A stretch of DNA of 37,694 nt from 2-02-FULL-55-14 sp964581115 (lineage in GTDB: Bacteria; Bacteroidota; Ignavibacteria; UBA10030): assembly GCA_964581115.1 (NCBI GenBank), contig CAZOMY010000030.1, positions 1-37,694 of the forward strand, read 5' to 3'. Of this stretch, positions 9,583-16,520 are shown in pieces; the first letter of the stretch is position 1, and the number at the start of each line of letters is the position of its first letter. A program made the translations under genes and the position numbers. The notes below the pieces were generated by a model that made no database searches, was not told where the DNA came from, and saw nothing but the letters and a program-made list of their open reading frames with translations.

Positions 9583-9770
9583 GGGTGAACCACTCCAAAG
9601 GTGAGTAGAGGATCCCGTCCGTTGTCGGGGCGGGACCGCGATTCGATGACCCGACGGACCTGAGACGGGCTCAACATCACATGAGCGTTCGCCGGTCCCG
9701 ACAAACAACGTCGGGACGCTCAAAACGACCAACGAGTTAGCTGAGAATCGCTAACTCGTCTCGTTTCGGC
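9583..9770. other. Gene-free spacer with palindromes
   Basis: No gene is seen. The stretch holds an 8-bp hairpin (GTCCCGAC at 9695-9702, complement at 9710-9717). It also holds a 10-bp perfect hairpin (ACGAGTTAGC at 9732-9741 with 9750-9759) that directly precedes, on the plus strand, a tRNA-end-like sequence at 9771. The second hairpin resembles the one at 9933-9980 in sequence and in its position relative to a tRNA end. Confidence 0.6.
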
Positions 9771-9830
9771 GAGCGGGAGACGGGGATCCCCGCCTGCCAT
9801 GAGAGACCTCACAGGGCGGGCAGGGAACCG
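9771..9830 (-). pseudogene. tRNA 3'-end remnant, more decayed copy
   Basis: Bases 9771-9788 (plus-strand GAGCGGGAGACGGGGATC) are identical to 9981-9998. On the minus strand they read as the end of a T arm and a CTCCCGC acceptor strand. The T loop is lost here (GGGGATCCCC instead of a full TTCGATC loop), and GC-rich CCCGCCTGCC / GGCGGGCAGG words follow. I interpret it as a duplicated, decaying tRNA 3' end with a terminator-like hairpin behind it. No complete tRNA can be folded. Confidence 0.45.
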
Positions 9831-9880
9831 GCGACACTCCAGATAGCCGACCCCGTCGCACATCGGCGGGCTCCTCTGCG

Positions 9881-9930
9881 AAGCCTGCCCGCCGAAGGAG
9901 TTCTTCAATGGCAGGCGGGCGGCCGCTTGG
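9881..9930. repeat. GC-rich palindromic words (GCCTGCCCGCC / GGCAGGCGGGC)
   Basis: Imperfect inverted GC words flank a short centre at 9882-9892 and 9910-9920. They resemble the 20-base palindrome inside the tRNA remnant at 10006-10024 and are probably copies or decay products of the same element. Confidence 0.4.
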
Positions 9931-9932
9931 CG

Positions 9933-9980
9933 CGAAAACGCATCAAGGTTAGCAAACCGCGCTAACCTTGTGCGTTTTCG
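9933..9980. repeat. 20-bp hairpin following tRNA remnant
   Basis: Left arm 9933-9953 and right arm 9961-9980 pair over 20 bases with one bulged T at 9943 (inner stem CAAGGTTAGC, outer stem CGAAAACGCA, 7-base loop). On the minus strand it lies immediately after the 3' end of the tRNA remnant, where a transcription terminator would sit. Confidence 0.65.
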
Positions 9981-10038
9981 GAGCGGGAGACGGGGATCGA
10001 ACCCCTGCCTGCCGACAGGCAGGCGCGACGTCCGTGTA
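9981..10038 (-). pseudogene. 3' half of a tRNA gene, interrupted by a palindrome
   Basis: On the minus strand the sequence reads CTTCTACACGGA (anticodon loop and 3' stem, an Arg-UCU-like anticodon if read literally), then CGTCGC. The palindrome GCCTGCCTGTCGGCAGGC follows, then a perfect T arm (GGGG TTCGATC CCC) and acceptor strand CTCCCGC. The 5' half is missing: the T-run of the tRNA-Gly terminator runs straight into the anticodon loop. The acceptor would pair with the GCGGGAG start of the 5' fragment at 10216, so the two may be halves of one split gene. The isotype is uncertain. It is not a functional tRNA as it stands. Confidence 0.6.
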
Positions 10039-10042
10039 GAAG

Positions 10043-10071
10043 AAAAAAAGGCCACCTTAAGGATGGCCTTT
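10043..10071 (-). terminator. Intrinsic terminator of tRNA-Gly(CCC)
   Basis: On the minus strand an AAGGCCATCC/GGTGGCCTT stem with a short TTAA-type loop is followed by seven T residues. It begins directly after the tRNA discriminator base. Confidence 0.8.
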
Positions 10072-10072
10072 G

Positions 10073-10145
10073 AGCGGGCGACCGGGATCGAACCGGCGAC
10101 ATTCAGCTTGGGAAGCTGACACTCTACCAACTGAGTTACGCCCGC
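10073..10145 (-). tRNA. tRNA-Gly (anticodon CCC)
   Basis: A complete cloverleaf folds on the minus strand. The 7-bp acceptor GCGGGCG/CGCCCGC is followed by a D arm with AGTTGGTA and a 5-bp anticodon stem TCAGC/GCTGA with the loop TTCCCAA, giving anticodon CCC. The T arm is GCCGG-TTCGATC-CCGGT, with a U discriminator at position 10073. CCA is not encoded. The anticodon identifies glycine (GGG codon). A terminator follows immediately. Confidence 0.93.
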
Positions 10146-10181
10146 AGACACGCCAACAAAGTACTTCACCCGTAATGCCTA

Positions 10182-10216
<35 letters not shown>

Positions 10217-10343
10217 ATACATTTATATTCGGCGTTTTTCCTTCCAGAATCAAGAATCTGTGACCGGCGTCTCTTTCCGTTGCTCGCCAGTCTGTCTATA
10301 TTAGTCCGCTACATTTCTATTCGCCCACCAAGAAAGGACCGCC

Positions 10344-11021
10344 ATGCATCTACGTTCCCTCATGGTTGCAGCACTTGCCCTCATCGTCTTTGTGGCCGGT
10401 TGCGACAAGACGACCGATCCGAGCAACGAGAAACCGATCCTCGTCACAGGCTCCGTCAGCGTTCCTGCCTTCTCCTCCAATCCATCCGACACGTGCGGGC
10501 CCAAAGCGTACCTGTATGCATCCGAGATCCAGGCATTCCTCGCGCTGACCAATGCATACGCCAACCCCGCATTGATGACGCAAGTGAACGGCGTATGGAC
10601 CTACTCCGTCACCGAAGATGGCGTCACGATGACGATCACGTCGGCGAGGCAGGGCGACGGCTCGTACCGGTGGCTCGTGAAGCTGAACGGTACCGACACC
10701 AACGACGGAACCGTCTATGCCAACTGGACGGTCATGGAAGCCACCTCGGCGGCTGACGGCAAGAGCGGATCGTTGACCATCTATGACGATTCAAACGTTC
10801 CGGCATCGACGGTGGATGCCTCCTTCATTTGGTCGACCGGCGCCAACAACATGGTCACGTACGACCTGCAGATCCCGAGCGAAGACGCCCGTATCGTGCT
10901 TCGCAGCAACGGTACAACTGGTGAAGTAACGGAATACGTCCGAGCCAATTCCACCGCGCCGTGGGTGACCACCGGCTACCATGCGACCTGGTCCACCGTC
11001 GGCGGCGTTCCTGTCTGCTGA
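10344..11021 (+). CDS. Hypothetical secreted lipoprotein
   Basis: The 225-residue product has a type II signal peptide with lipobox FVAGC (Cys20) followed by DKTTDPSNEKP, a typical outer-membrane lipoprotein linker. The body is rich in Thr, Ser, Gly and alternating hydrophobic residues, consistent with an all-beta fold, with one Cys near 50 and a terminal Cys. I recognise no family. A purine-rich AGAAAGGA site precedes the ATG. The gene is convergent with the regulator gene and shares a terminator with it. Confidence 0.75.
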   Translation: MHLRSLMVAALALIVFVAGCDKTTDPSNEKPILVTGSVSVPAFSSNPSDTCGPKAYLYASEIQAFLALTNAYANPALMTQVNGVWTYSVTEDGVTMTITSARQGDGSYRWLVKLNGTDTNDGTVYANWTVMEATSAADGKSGSLTIYDDSNVPASTVDASFIWSTGANNMVTYDLQIPSEDARIVLRSNGTTGEVTEYVRANSTAPWVTTGYHATWSTVGGVPVC

Positions 11022-11051
11022 CATTCTAACGTCACGTCCCACCAACGACGA

Positions 11052-11078
11052 AGCCCCGCCAATGAGCGGGGCTTTGTT
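11052..11078. terminator. Bidirectional terminator between convergent genes
   Basis: The stem AGCCCCGC (11052-11059) pairs with GCGGGGCT (11066-11073). TTGTTG follows on the plus strand and a CTTCGTCG-type tail on the minus strand. It lies between the lipoprotein (plus) and the NtrC-type regulator (minus). Confidence 0.75.
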
Positions 11079-11105
11079 GTGTACACACGGACATCCGGAG
11101 ATGTA

Positions 11106-12509
11106 TCAGCTTTCCGTTCCACCGATGCCGTAGCGTTTCACCATCCGATACAGCGTCGCCCGTCCGATGCCGAGACGCTTCGCAGCCATGGCGCTGTTGC
11201 CGTTGCAAATGCGCAGTGCGTTCCTGACGGCGATCTCCTCCAACTTATCGAGAGGCACGACAATGTCATCCGACGACGCGGGAGGCGTCAATACCTCGCC
11301 GACCGATGTCGGGTCGCTGAACGACTGCACAGCAACGGGCAATTCATTCTCCGTGACGATCTCTCCCTCCGACATTACGACGGCGCGTTGAATGGCATTC
11401 TCGAGTTCGCGGACATTTCCCGGCCACGGATACCCATACATCAGCCGCAACGCTTCCCGCGAGAACCGGCGGGCCGGTTTGGCTTCTTGTGCAGCGTAAC
11501 GACGGAGGAAGTGCTCGGCGAGCAACAGGACGTCGGAACGGCGCTGTCGAAGCGGAGGCAGAAGGATCGGGAACGTGGCTAGTCGATAGTACAGGTCCTC
11601 CCGAAAACGTCCGGCGGCCACCTCCTTCTTCAGGTCGCGATTCGTCGCCGAGATGATCCGCACGTCGGTCGTGATGGTTTCGTTCCCACCCACCCTCTCG
11701 AATTGCTTCGTCTGGATCACCCGCAGGAGCTTGGCCTGCAGGGCCTGGTCCATCTCGCCGATCTCGTCCAGAAAGATCGTGCCACCGTTGGCTGATTCGA
11801 ACCGGCCGAGCCGACGTTGAGCGGCTCCCGTAAAAGAACCTTTTTCGTGACCGAACAGCTCTGATTCAAGCAGGTCATGCGGTATCGACGCACAATTGAC
11901 CACCACGAACGGTCCGTTCTTGCGCCGTCCGTGGTAATGCACGGCGCGGGCGATGAGCTCTTTGCCGGTACCGCTCTCTCCCATGATGAGCACGACGATG
12001 TCGCTGTCCTTCACCTTATTGACAAGGCGGAAGACCTCCTGCATTTCCCCGTGGCCGGCGATCACGTTCTCAAAATTGACGGACGATGCCATGCGTTCGC
12101 GCAACCGCAGGACTTCACGGCTGAGCTCCCGCAAGTGAAGGGCGGTCTTCAGGGATGCCTCCAGTCGGTCGGTGTCGACGGGCTTCGCCAGGTAGTCGAT
12201 GGCACCGAGCTTGAGCATCCGGACGGCGGTCTCCACGCTGTCCTGGGCCGATAGGACGATGACCGGCAGGTCGGGTTGCCGGCGGCGCACCTGTTCAAGG
12301 GCCTCCACACCGCTCATTCCGGGTAGCATCACGTCGAGAATGGCGACATCAAGGTCCTCGTTCAACTCCGCCAGGAAAGTTTCCGCGTCGCCGTATTGCC
12401 GCACTTGATGCCCCCAGACATGACTCAGCTGATAGTCGACGAGCTTGCGGATCGACGGCTCGTCGTCGATGAGAGCGATGACATGCTTGTGCGGTGTGGT
12501 CGATGTCAT
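11106..12509 (-). CDS. NtrC-family sigma-54-dependent response regulator
   Basis: This 467-residue cytoplasmic protein has three domains. The receiver (1-120) has acidic pocket IDDE and phospho-acceptor Asp59 in AILDVMLPG. The AAA+ sigma-54 activation domain (about 140-375) has Walker A GESGTGKE, the sigma-54 contact loop as GSFTGA (Ser instead of the usual Ala) and Walker B GGTIFLDEIGEM. A Fis-type helix-turn-helix lies at about 430-462 (NGNSAMAAKRLGIGRATLYR). It should drive sigma-54 promoters after phosphorylation. It starts 6 bases after the kinase gene, so the two form an operon. The divergent secretion cluster has a sigma-54-like site and is the obvious candidate target, which is inference from position. 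Confidence 0.93.
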   Translation of the reverse strand: MTSTTPHKHVIALIDDEPSIRKLVDYQLSHVWGHQVRQYGDAETFLAELNEDLDVAILDVMLPGMSGVEALEQVRRRQPDLPVIVLSAQDSVETAVRMLKLGAIDYLAKPVDTDRLEASLKTALHLRELSREVLRLRERMASSVNFENVIAGHGEMQEVFRLVNKVKDSDIVVLIMGESGTGKELIARAVHYHGRRKNGPFVVVNCASIPHDLLESELFGHEKGSFTGAAQRRLGRFESANGGTIFLDEIGEMDQALQAKLLRVIQTKQFERVGGNETITTDVRIISATNRDLKKEVAAGRFREDLYYRLATFPILLPPLRQRRSDVLLLAEHFLRRYAAQEAKPARRFSREALRLMYGYPWPGNVRELENAIQRAVVMSEGEIVTENELPVAVQSFSDPTSVGEVLTPPASSDDIVVPLDKLEEIAVRNALRICNGNSAMAAKRLGIGRATLYRMVKRYGIGGTES

Positions 12510-12515
12510 GGGTGA

Positions 12516-13328
12516 TCAGTTCGAATGCGTGCGCGACAGCGTTTTCGGCTGGTCGACGAGCATCGGAAGGCGCAAGGCGACCAACGTGCCCGACCCTTCG
12601 CGGCTCGCCACCGACAATGAACCGCCGTGCAAATCGGCAATGCCCGTGGCCATCGCCAGACCGAGACCCAGGCGCGATTCTCCGCCATCGGATCGGTCGA
12701 CCCGATAGAACGGCCGCGTTACATGCGGAAGGTCGTGCGCAGGGATTCCCACGCCCGTATCTGCCACGGTGACAATGGCCGATGACATGGACCGATACAG
12801 CTGGACAACGACGCGCCCCTGCACCGGCGTGGCCTGCAGTGCGTTGAGGATCACCTGTTCGATCGCGATCCGGACCCGTTCGTGATCGGCCGTGAGTCCC
12901 AACGGCTCCGGCGAGATCGTGTTGAGCAAGCGGACATGGCGCGATGCGGCTTCATGCCGGAGCGCTTCGATCGCGCGGCGAACCGTCTCGGCCAGGTCGG
13001 ACGGGGTCGGCTCAAGACACAGTCGGCCTTCATCCAGGTCGATCCAATCGCGCAGGGTGGACACAAAACGCGCGAGGCGCGTTGTCTCCGCGTGTATGAT
13101 GCGGTGGAACTCGTCACGGTCAGCTTCAGAGATCGGCGTGCTCTGGCTGAGCAGTTCCGTGAAACCCAGGATTGACGCGAGCGGCGTTCGGATGCCGTGC
13201 GAGATCTTGGAGGTAATATCAAATCGGGCTTTGGCGCGGAGCGCGGCGATGCGACCGCCCAGTTCTTCTTGCACGCGCAGACCGGGCATCGCCGTGGTCA
13301 GCAAAGGCTCTAGTTCGAAGGAGGTCAT
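12516..13328 (-). CDS. Soluble sensor histidine kinase, partner of the NtrC-type regulator
   Basis: The protein has a HisKA domain with H-box SHGIRTPLASILGF near residue 45 and a HATPase_c domain with DTGVGIPAHDLPH and GLGLAMATGIADLHGG motifs. There is no transmembrane segment and no recognisable sensor domain, so the input is intracellular or comes from a partner protein. I choose ATG 13328 (270 residues) over the upstream ATG at 13373. A sigma-54-like promoter at 13376-13391 would initiate near 13366, which places the upstream ATG outside the transcript. It is the first gene of a two-gene operon with the regulator, with a 6-base gap. Confidence 0.88.
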   Translation of the reverse strand: MTSFELEPLLTTAMPGLRVQEELGGRIAALRAKARFDITSKISHGIRTPLASILGFTELLSQSTPISEADRDEFHRIIHAETTRLARFVSTLRDWIDLDEGRLCLEPTPSDLAETVRRAIEALRHEAASRHVRLLNTISPEPLGLTADHERVRIAIEQVILNALQATPVQGRVVVQLYRSMSSAIVTVADTGVGIPAHDLPHVTRPFYRVDRSDGGESRLGLGLAMATGIADLHGGSLSVASREGSGTLVALRLPMLVDQPKTLSRTHSN

Positions 13329-13375
13329 GACCCAATGGAAACGAAGATGAACCCACGTTAGCTTGCATGACATGA

Positions 13376-13391
13376 GTCAATCCACGTGCCA
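13376..13391 (-). promoter_or_regulatory. Sigma-54-like promoter of the kinase/regulator operon
   Basis: The minus strand reads TGGCACG-TGGA-TTGAC, with GG (-24) at 13390-13389 and the -12 dinucleotide GA at 13378-13377. This matches the sigma-54 consensus TGGCAC-N5-TTGC with exact spacing except that C at -12 is A. The same departure occurs in the partner site at 13633-13648. It suggests autoregulation by the NtrC-type protein. Confidence 0.6.
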
Positions 13392-13632
13392 GTGAGTCGT
13401 TCTCCTTATGGTTATTCGATTTTGGGCTTTGCCAAGGCCTCTGAGTCAACGAGAAGAGAATGTTGATTCAATTCGAGAATTTAGACAGACCCAATTTGAG
13501 CAATTATGGCGTTTATGTCAATTTTTTCTATTCCATCGCCAATTCCAAAATGAACTGATTGTATCAAATTGAGCCGTAGTAGACATGTTGACGAAGTCTT
13601 GTAACTCCTTCAATGACAACGCTTTATGGTCT
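13392..13632. other. AT-rich divergent regulatory region
   Basis: This stretch separates the two sigma-54-like promoters and is visibly richer in A and T than its surroundings. It has no gene. It contains recurring AATT-centred words: TTCAATTCGAGAA near 13467, CAATTTGAGCAATT near 13491 and CAAATTGAG near 13565. These could be enhancer sites for the NtrC-type regulator and are in the expected 70-200 base range from both promoters. I cannot establish the binding site from sequence alone. Confidence 0.4.
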
Positions 13633-13648
13633 TGGCACGGGCGTTGAG
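13633..13648 (+). promoter_or_regulatory. Sigma-54-like promoter of the secretion/fibre cluster
   Basis: The plus strand reads TGGCACG-GGCG-TTGAG, with GG (-24) at 13634-13635 and GA (-12) at 13646-13647, spaced exactly as in sigma-54 promoters. The predicted start near 13659 leaves an untranslated leader of about 50 bases before ATG 13710. It matches the minus-strand site in its first seven bases and in the TTGA element. Confidence 0.65.
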
Positions 13649-13709
13649 ATGGGAGATTGCAGAGATTGATTCACCAAACATCACTATACTCAACCTCAGG
13701 AGTCCTGCA

Positions 13710-14195
13710 ATGAAGCGCACCATGATCCTTCTCGCCCTCGTCGCTGTTGTCGCGTTGATGACGCAGCCCGTCTTCGCCCAAGCGACTGCAACGCAGACCG
13801 TGAACCTGACGGTCAATTCGATCTACAAGCTTGCCGTCTCGGGCAGCCCCGGCGCCTTGACGATCTCCGACATGGCGGTTGGCGCATCTTCCGCCAGCAC
13901 CTCAGACGCCTCAACGAACTACAGCATGACCACGAACGTCGCGAACAGCCGCATCACGGCCCAGCTCAGCTCCGCGCTTCCGTCAGGTCTGACGCTGACG
14001 ATCGCACTCGTTGGCGGCAACGGCACGAGCGCCGGCGCAGTTGACATCACCGACGGCACGGCGAAGAATGTGGTCACGGCCATCGCCCGGGGCGCCTCGA
14101 ACGGCCAGACGATTACTTACAACTTCACGGCTGATGCCTCCGCCGGTGCTGTGAACGAAAGCCGTACGGTCACCTTGACGCTGACCAATCCGTAA
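13710..14195 (+). CDS. Secreted beta-rich subunit, family A (putative major fibre subunit)
   Basis: This 161-residue protein has a signal peptide (residues 1-23, ending PVFA-QA). The mature part is low in charge, Thr/Ser/Ala/Gly-rich, free of cysteine and strongly beta-predicted, and it ends in an alternating strand RTVTLTLTNP. It is clearly paralogous to the product at 19785-20267. Shared elements in order are VSG-x-PG, an R-I strand, SAG-x-VDI, a Q-x-I-x-Y strand and a terminal RT-x3-T-x-T strand. Start 13710 is supported by AGGAG at 13698-13702. It is the first gene behind the sigma-54-like promoter and is followed by a hairpin, the usual place of a major pilin gene. The subunit role is inferred; no named family is recognised. 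Confidence 0.7.
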   Translation: MKRTMILLALVAVVALMTQPVFAQATATQTVNLTVNSIYKLAVSGSPGALTISDMAVGASSASTSDASTNYSMTTNVANSRITAQLSSALPSGLTLTIALVGGNGTSAGAVDITDGTAKNVVTAIARGASNGQTITYNFTADASAGAVNESRTVTLTLTNP

Positions 14196-14207
14196 GTAGC
14201 ATCTTCT

Positions 14208-14236
14208 GACGACGGCCCTTGGGGGGGAACGTCGTC
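14208..14236 (+). terminator. Hairpin after the first subunit gene (possible attenuator or RNA stabiliser)
   Basis: A 7-bp perfect stem GACGACG (14208-14214) with CGTCGTC (14230-14236) closes a G-rich 15-base loop. There is no T-tract, so it is a poor terminator. Its place just behind the first subunit gene fits partial termination or 3'-end protection that raises expression of the first gene. Confidence 0.4.
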
Positions 14237-14258
14237 TCATATCCGGGAGGATACACCC

Positions 14259-14699
14259 ATGCCCGCCGCCACTGTTGCCCGTCTCCGGAACGTTGGTCGG
14301 CGGGCATGGGCATTCCTGGCCGTTGTTGCCGGCCCGTTGATCGCTCAGCCTTTGACCGGACCCGGTTCGACTTCCGTTCAATCGGTAATGCATCTTCGCA
14401 TGATGAGCCCTCCGTCGTCGCTCTCCGACGAACACCGGATCGAGTGGTACGCGACATCAGAAGCCGTTCGCAAGATCTCCGTGGCCTCTCCGCATGCTCA
14501 TGGACTCTGGCTCCGGATCACCTGCGACGATCCACATGTTCCTTCGTGGTGGTTTGTCCCGCTCGACTCGATCATTGCAGCCGATATACACAAAGGCCTT
14601 TGGAGCCGGCGAGGGTCGCTTGGCCTGACTGTGGATGAGCCGCAGACTGCGCCTCCGGCCGGATGGATGCCCATCGTCATTACGCTCACCGAGGGCTAG
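14259..14699 (+). CDS. Small secreted protein of the fibre cluster
   Basis: The 146-residue protein has a basic N-terminus and a hydrophobic core (AWAFLAVVAGPLIA-Q) that make a signal peptide of about 29 residues. The mature part has one cysteine and an aromatic centre (PSWWFVPL), and it ends in a beta strand PIVITLTEG. That strand is similar in character to the terminal strands of the other cluster subunits. It is not obviously paralogous to them otherwise. A GGAGG-containing site lies about 8 bases before the ATG. It could be an adaptor or tip subunit, which is inference from context. Confidence 0.6.
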   Translation: MPAATVARLRNVGRRAWAFLAVVAGPLIAQPLTGPGSTSVQSVMHLRMMSPPSSLSDEHRIEWYATSEAVRKISVASPHAHGLWLRITCDDPHVPSWWFVPLDSIIAADIHKGLWSRRGSLGLTVDEPQTAPPAGWMPIVITLTEG

Positions 14700-14706
14700 C
14701 GATGTC

Positions 14707-14735
14707 TTGAATCTGGCGACCGCCCGACCTATATT
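14707..14735 (+). promoter_or_regulatory. Possible internal sigma-70-type promoter
   Basis: TTGAAT (14707-14712) and TATATT (14730-14735) are separated by exactly 17 bases, upstream of the gene at 14759. Initiation near 14742 would give a very short leader, and no ribosome binding site is visible. It may supply the chaperone and usher genes independently of the sigma-54 site. Confidence 0.4.
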
Positions 14736-14758
14736 GCACACGATCTGAACGACCGCTC

Positions 14759-15241
14759 ATGCGTCACCACCTCGTTGGACTGCTGATTCTGCTGTCCGTC
14801 CTCCCGCTGGCGACATACGGCCAGTATGGAAGCGCCGTCAACCAAGTGACGGTGAACGTCAACGCCATTTCGTGGATGCAGGTCATCGGCGGCGCCGTCA
14901 ATTTCAACATTACCGACGCTGTCGTCACACCCGGTCAGAACCTCATGACGCTGACCAACACTTCAACGCAGCTGCAATGGGGGACGAACGTCGCCGGCCG
15001 GAAGATCACCGTCCAGACGAACAACGGCAGCCAATTGTTCAGCCTCCGTCTCATGGCAACATCGCCGACCGCAGGCGCGCCACAGCCCGAGGTCACCTTA
15101 TCGACCGCGGCAGCCGACCTCCTGCTCAACGCCGGACGCGCACTCGGCACCGCTGGATTGCAGTATACGGCCGTCGCTCTCGCCACACAGGGCACCGGGT
15201 CTGATATCCATACCATCACGTTCACGTTGACGGTCCAATGA
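14759..15241 (+). CDS. Secreted beta-rich subunit, family B, first copy
   Basis: This 160-residue protein has a signal peptide ending near ATYG-QY. The mature part has no cysteine, is Asn/Thr/Ala-rich and ends with LQYTA followed by a linker and the strand HTITFTLTVQ. The same end pattern (IQYTA ... DVHTITYTL) occurs in the next gene, which defines a second subunit family in the cluster. The stop codon overlaps the start of the next gene (ATGA), implying translational coupling. The fibre-subunit role is inferred. Confidence 0.65.
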   Translation: MRHHLVGLLILLSVLPLATYGQYGSAVNQVTVNVNAISWMQVIGGAVNFNITDAVVTPGQNLMTLTNTSTQLQWGTNVAGRKITVQTNNGSQLFSLRLMATSPTAGAPQPEVTLSTAAADLLLNAGRALGTAGLQYTAVALATQGTGSDIHTITFTLTVQ

Positions 15242-15702
15242 ACCGCGCGCCGTCACGGTATCTCATGCTGGCGGCCGCGGCGGCGCTGTTCGGCCGTTCG
15301 GCGATGAATGCCCAAGCCCTCTCCATCATCGGCGGCAACCAGACCATGACCGTAACAACCGCCACCGTGGGATCACAGCCGACTGCCGTGAACAACACCA
15401 ACGTACGCCTCCGTGTGCGTGAACAGGCGGCCATCTCGAAGGTGACCGCTCAGACATCGTGTCCCGGACAGAGCTTCAACTTGAGAGTGGTCGTCACCTC
15501 ATCGCCGGTCGGCACGATCGCACCGGCCGTCAATCTCGTGAACGGCATGCCGGCCACAGATATCCTTACCAGCATCCCGGTCGGAACCCGTCTGAGAACT
15601 GTGCGCATTCAGTACACTGCCTCAGCCACGTTCGACCAGGGCACCACCGCCGACATGGGTGCAGACGTCCACACGATCACCTACACGCTCGTCGCTCAGT
15701 AG
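15238..15702 (+). CDS. Secreted beta-rich subunit, family B, second copy
   Basis: The 154-residue protein has a signal peptide (to about residue 23, AMNA-QA). The mature domain is Val/Thr-rich with one cysteine (TSCPG) and ends in IQYTASATF ... DVHTITYTLVAQ, paralogous to the preceding product. The start overlaps the previous stop by 4 bases. The chaperone gene begins 8 bases after the stop. A single cysteine argues against the intramolecular disulfide of classical pilins. Confidence 0.65.
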   Translation: MNRAPSRYLMLAAAAALFGRSAMNAQALSIIGGNQTMTVTTATVGSQPTAVNNTNVRLRVREQAAISKVTAQTSCPGQSFNLRVVVTSSPVGTIAPAVNLVNGMPATDILTSIPVGTRLRTVRIQYTASATFDQGTTADMGADVHTITYTLVAQ

Positions 15703-15710
15703 GCAATGCC

Positions 15711-16520
15711 ATGACCGGTGTCATCCGAATACTTATCGTGATCTTTCTGTTCGCAGCCAAGGCGATCGCGCAGGTGTCCGTCATCGGCGATCTCAGCCAG
15801 ATGAAGGACGCCCGGCCGGGTGAATCGTACGATGGGCTGATCCTGGTGAAGAATGACACCCCGGAGTTGCAGGAAGCGAAGATCTACCAGCATGACTACA
15901 CGTTCCATTTTTCCGGGACGAATACCTACGGCGAACCCGGCACCCTCCCCCGATCCAACGCCCGCTGGATCACGTTCAGCCCCGCGTTTGTGACGCTTCC
16001 TCCCAATGCCACGGTCGCCGTCAACTTCACGGTCAACGTCCCGCGCGATACCGTCGGCGCCCTGCACGGCACCTACTGGAGCATGCTGATGGTGGAGGGG
16101 GTCCGCCGGGGCTCGGCCGAATCATCAACGCGCGACCCGCAGCGGACCGAAATGGGGATCTCCCAGACTATCCGGTACGGCATCCAGATCGCGACAAACA
16201 TCGCAGGAACCGGTGAGCCGAATGTGCGGTTCATCGACTCGAAGTTGATGAAACAAGAAGATGGCTCGCGCGTCATGCAGGTTGACGTTGAGAACTCGGG
16301 CGACCGCTACATGCGTCCGGAGGTCTACGTCGAGCTGTTCGACGAGTACGGGTTGTCGCGCGGCCGCTATACCACGTCGCAGTTCCGGCTCTATCCGGGA
16401 ACCTCCGTCCGGTATCGGTTCGATCTCTCGTCGGCTCCGACGGGAACCTTCAAGGCGTTGGTGGTTGTCGACGCCGGCGGCGAAGAGGCGTTCGCCGCCC
16501 AGTACACGCTACAGCTGTGA
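15711..16520 (+). CDS. PapD-like periplasmic chaperone
   Basis: The 269-residue protein has a signal peptide (residues 1-20, AIA-QV). The first Ig-like domain (about 22-125) has the PapD-superfamily pattern of a conserved LVKNDT turn and a PPNATVAVNFTVNVP strand. A second beta domain follows (about 165-265: VRFIDSKLM, VDVENSGD, YRFDLSSAPTG), ending FAAQYTLQL. Length and two-domain layout fit chaperones of chaperone-usher systems, which cap pilin subunits by donating a strand. No disulfide pair is present, and the classical Arg/Lys anchor residues cannot be assigned with certainty. The gene overlaps the usher-like gene by 4 bases (GTGA), the arrangement expected for partners. Confidence 0.7.
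   Translation: MTGVIRILIVIFLFAAKAIAQVSVIGDLSQMKDARPGESYDGLILVKNDTPELQEAKIYQHDYTFHFSGTNTYGEPGTLPRSNARWITFSPAFVTLPPNATVAVNFTVNVPRDTVGALHGTYWSMLMVEGVRRGSAESSTRDPQRTEMGISQTIRYGIQIATNIAGTGEPNVRFIDSKLMKQEDGSRVMQVDVENSGDRYMRPEVYVELFDEYGLSRGRYTTSQFRLYPGTSVRYRFDLSSAPTGTFKALVVVDAGGEEAFAAQYTLQL

Noticed and set aside
9720..10169. Minus-strand 149-residue open frame beginning MKYFVGVSAGVTQLVE
   Set aside because: Its sequence is the translation of tRNA-Gly(CCC), the palindrome and the tRNA remnants. It is a well-known false ORF type.
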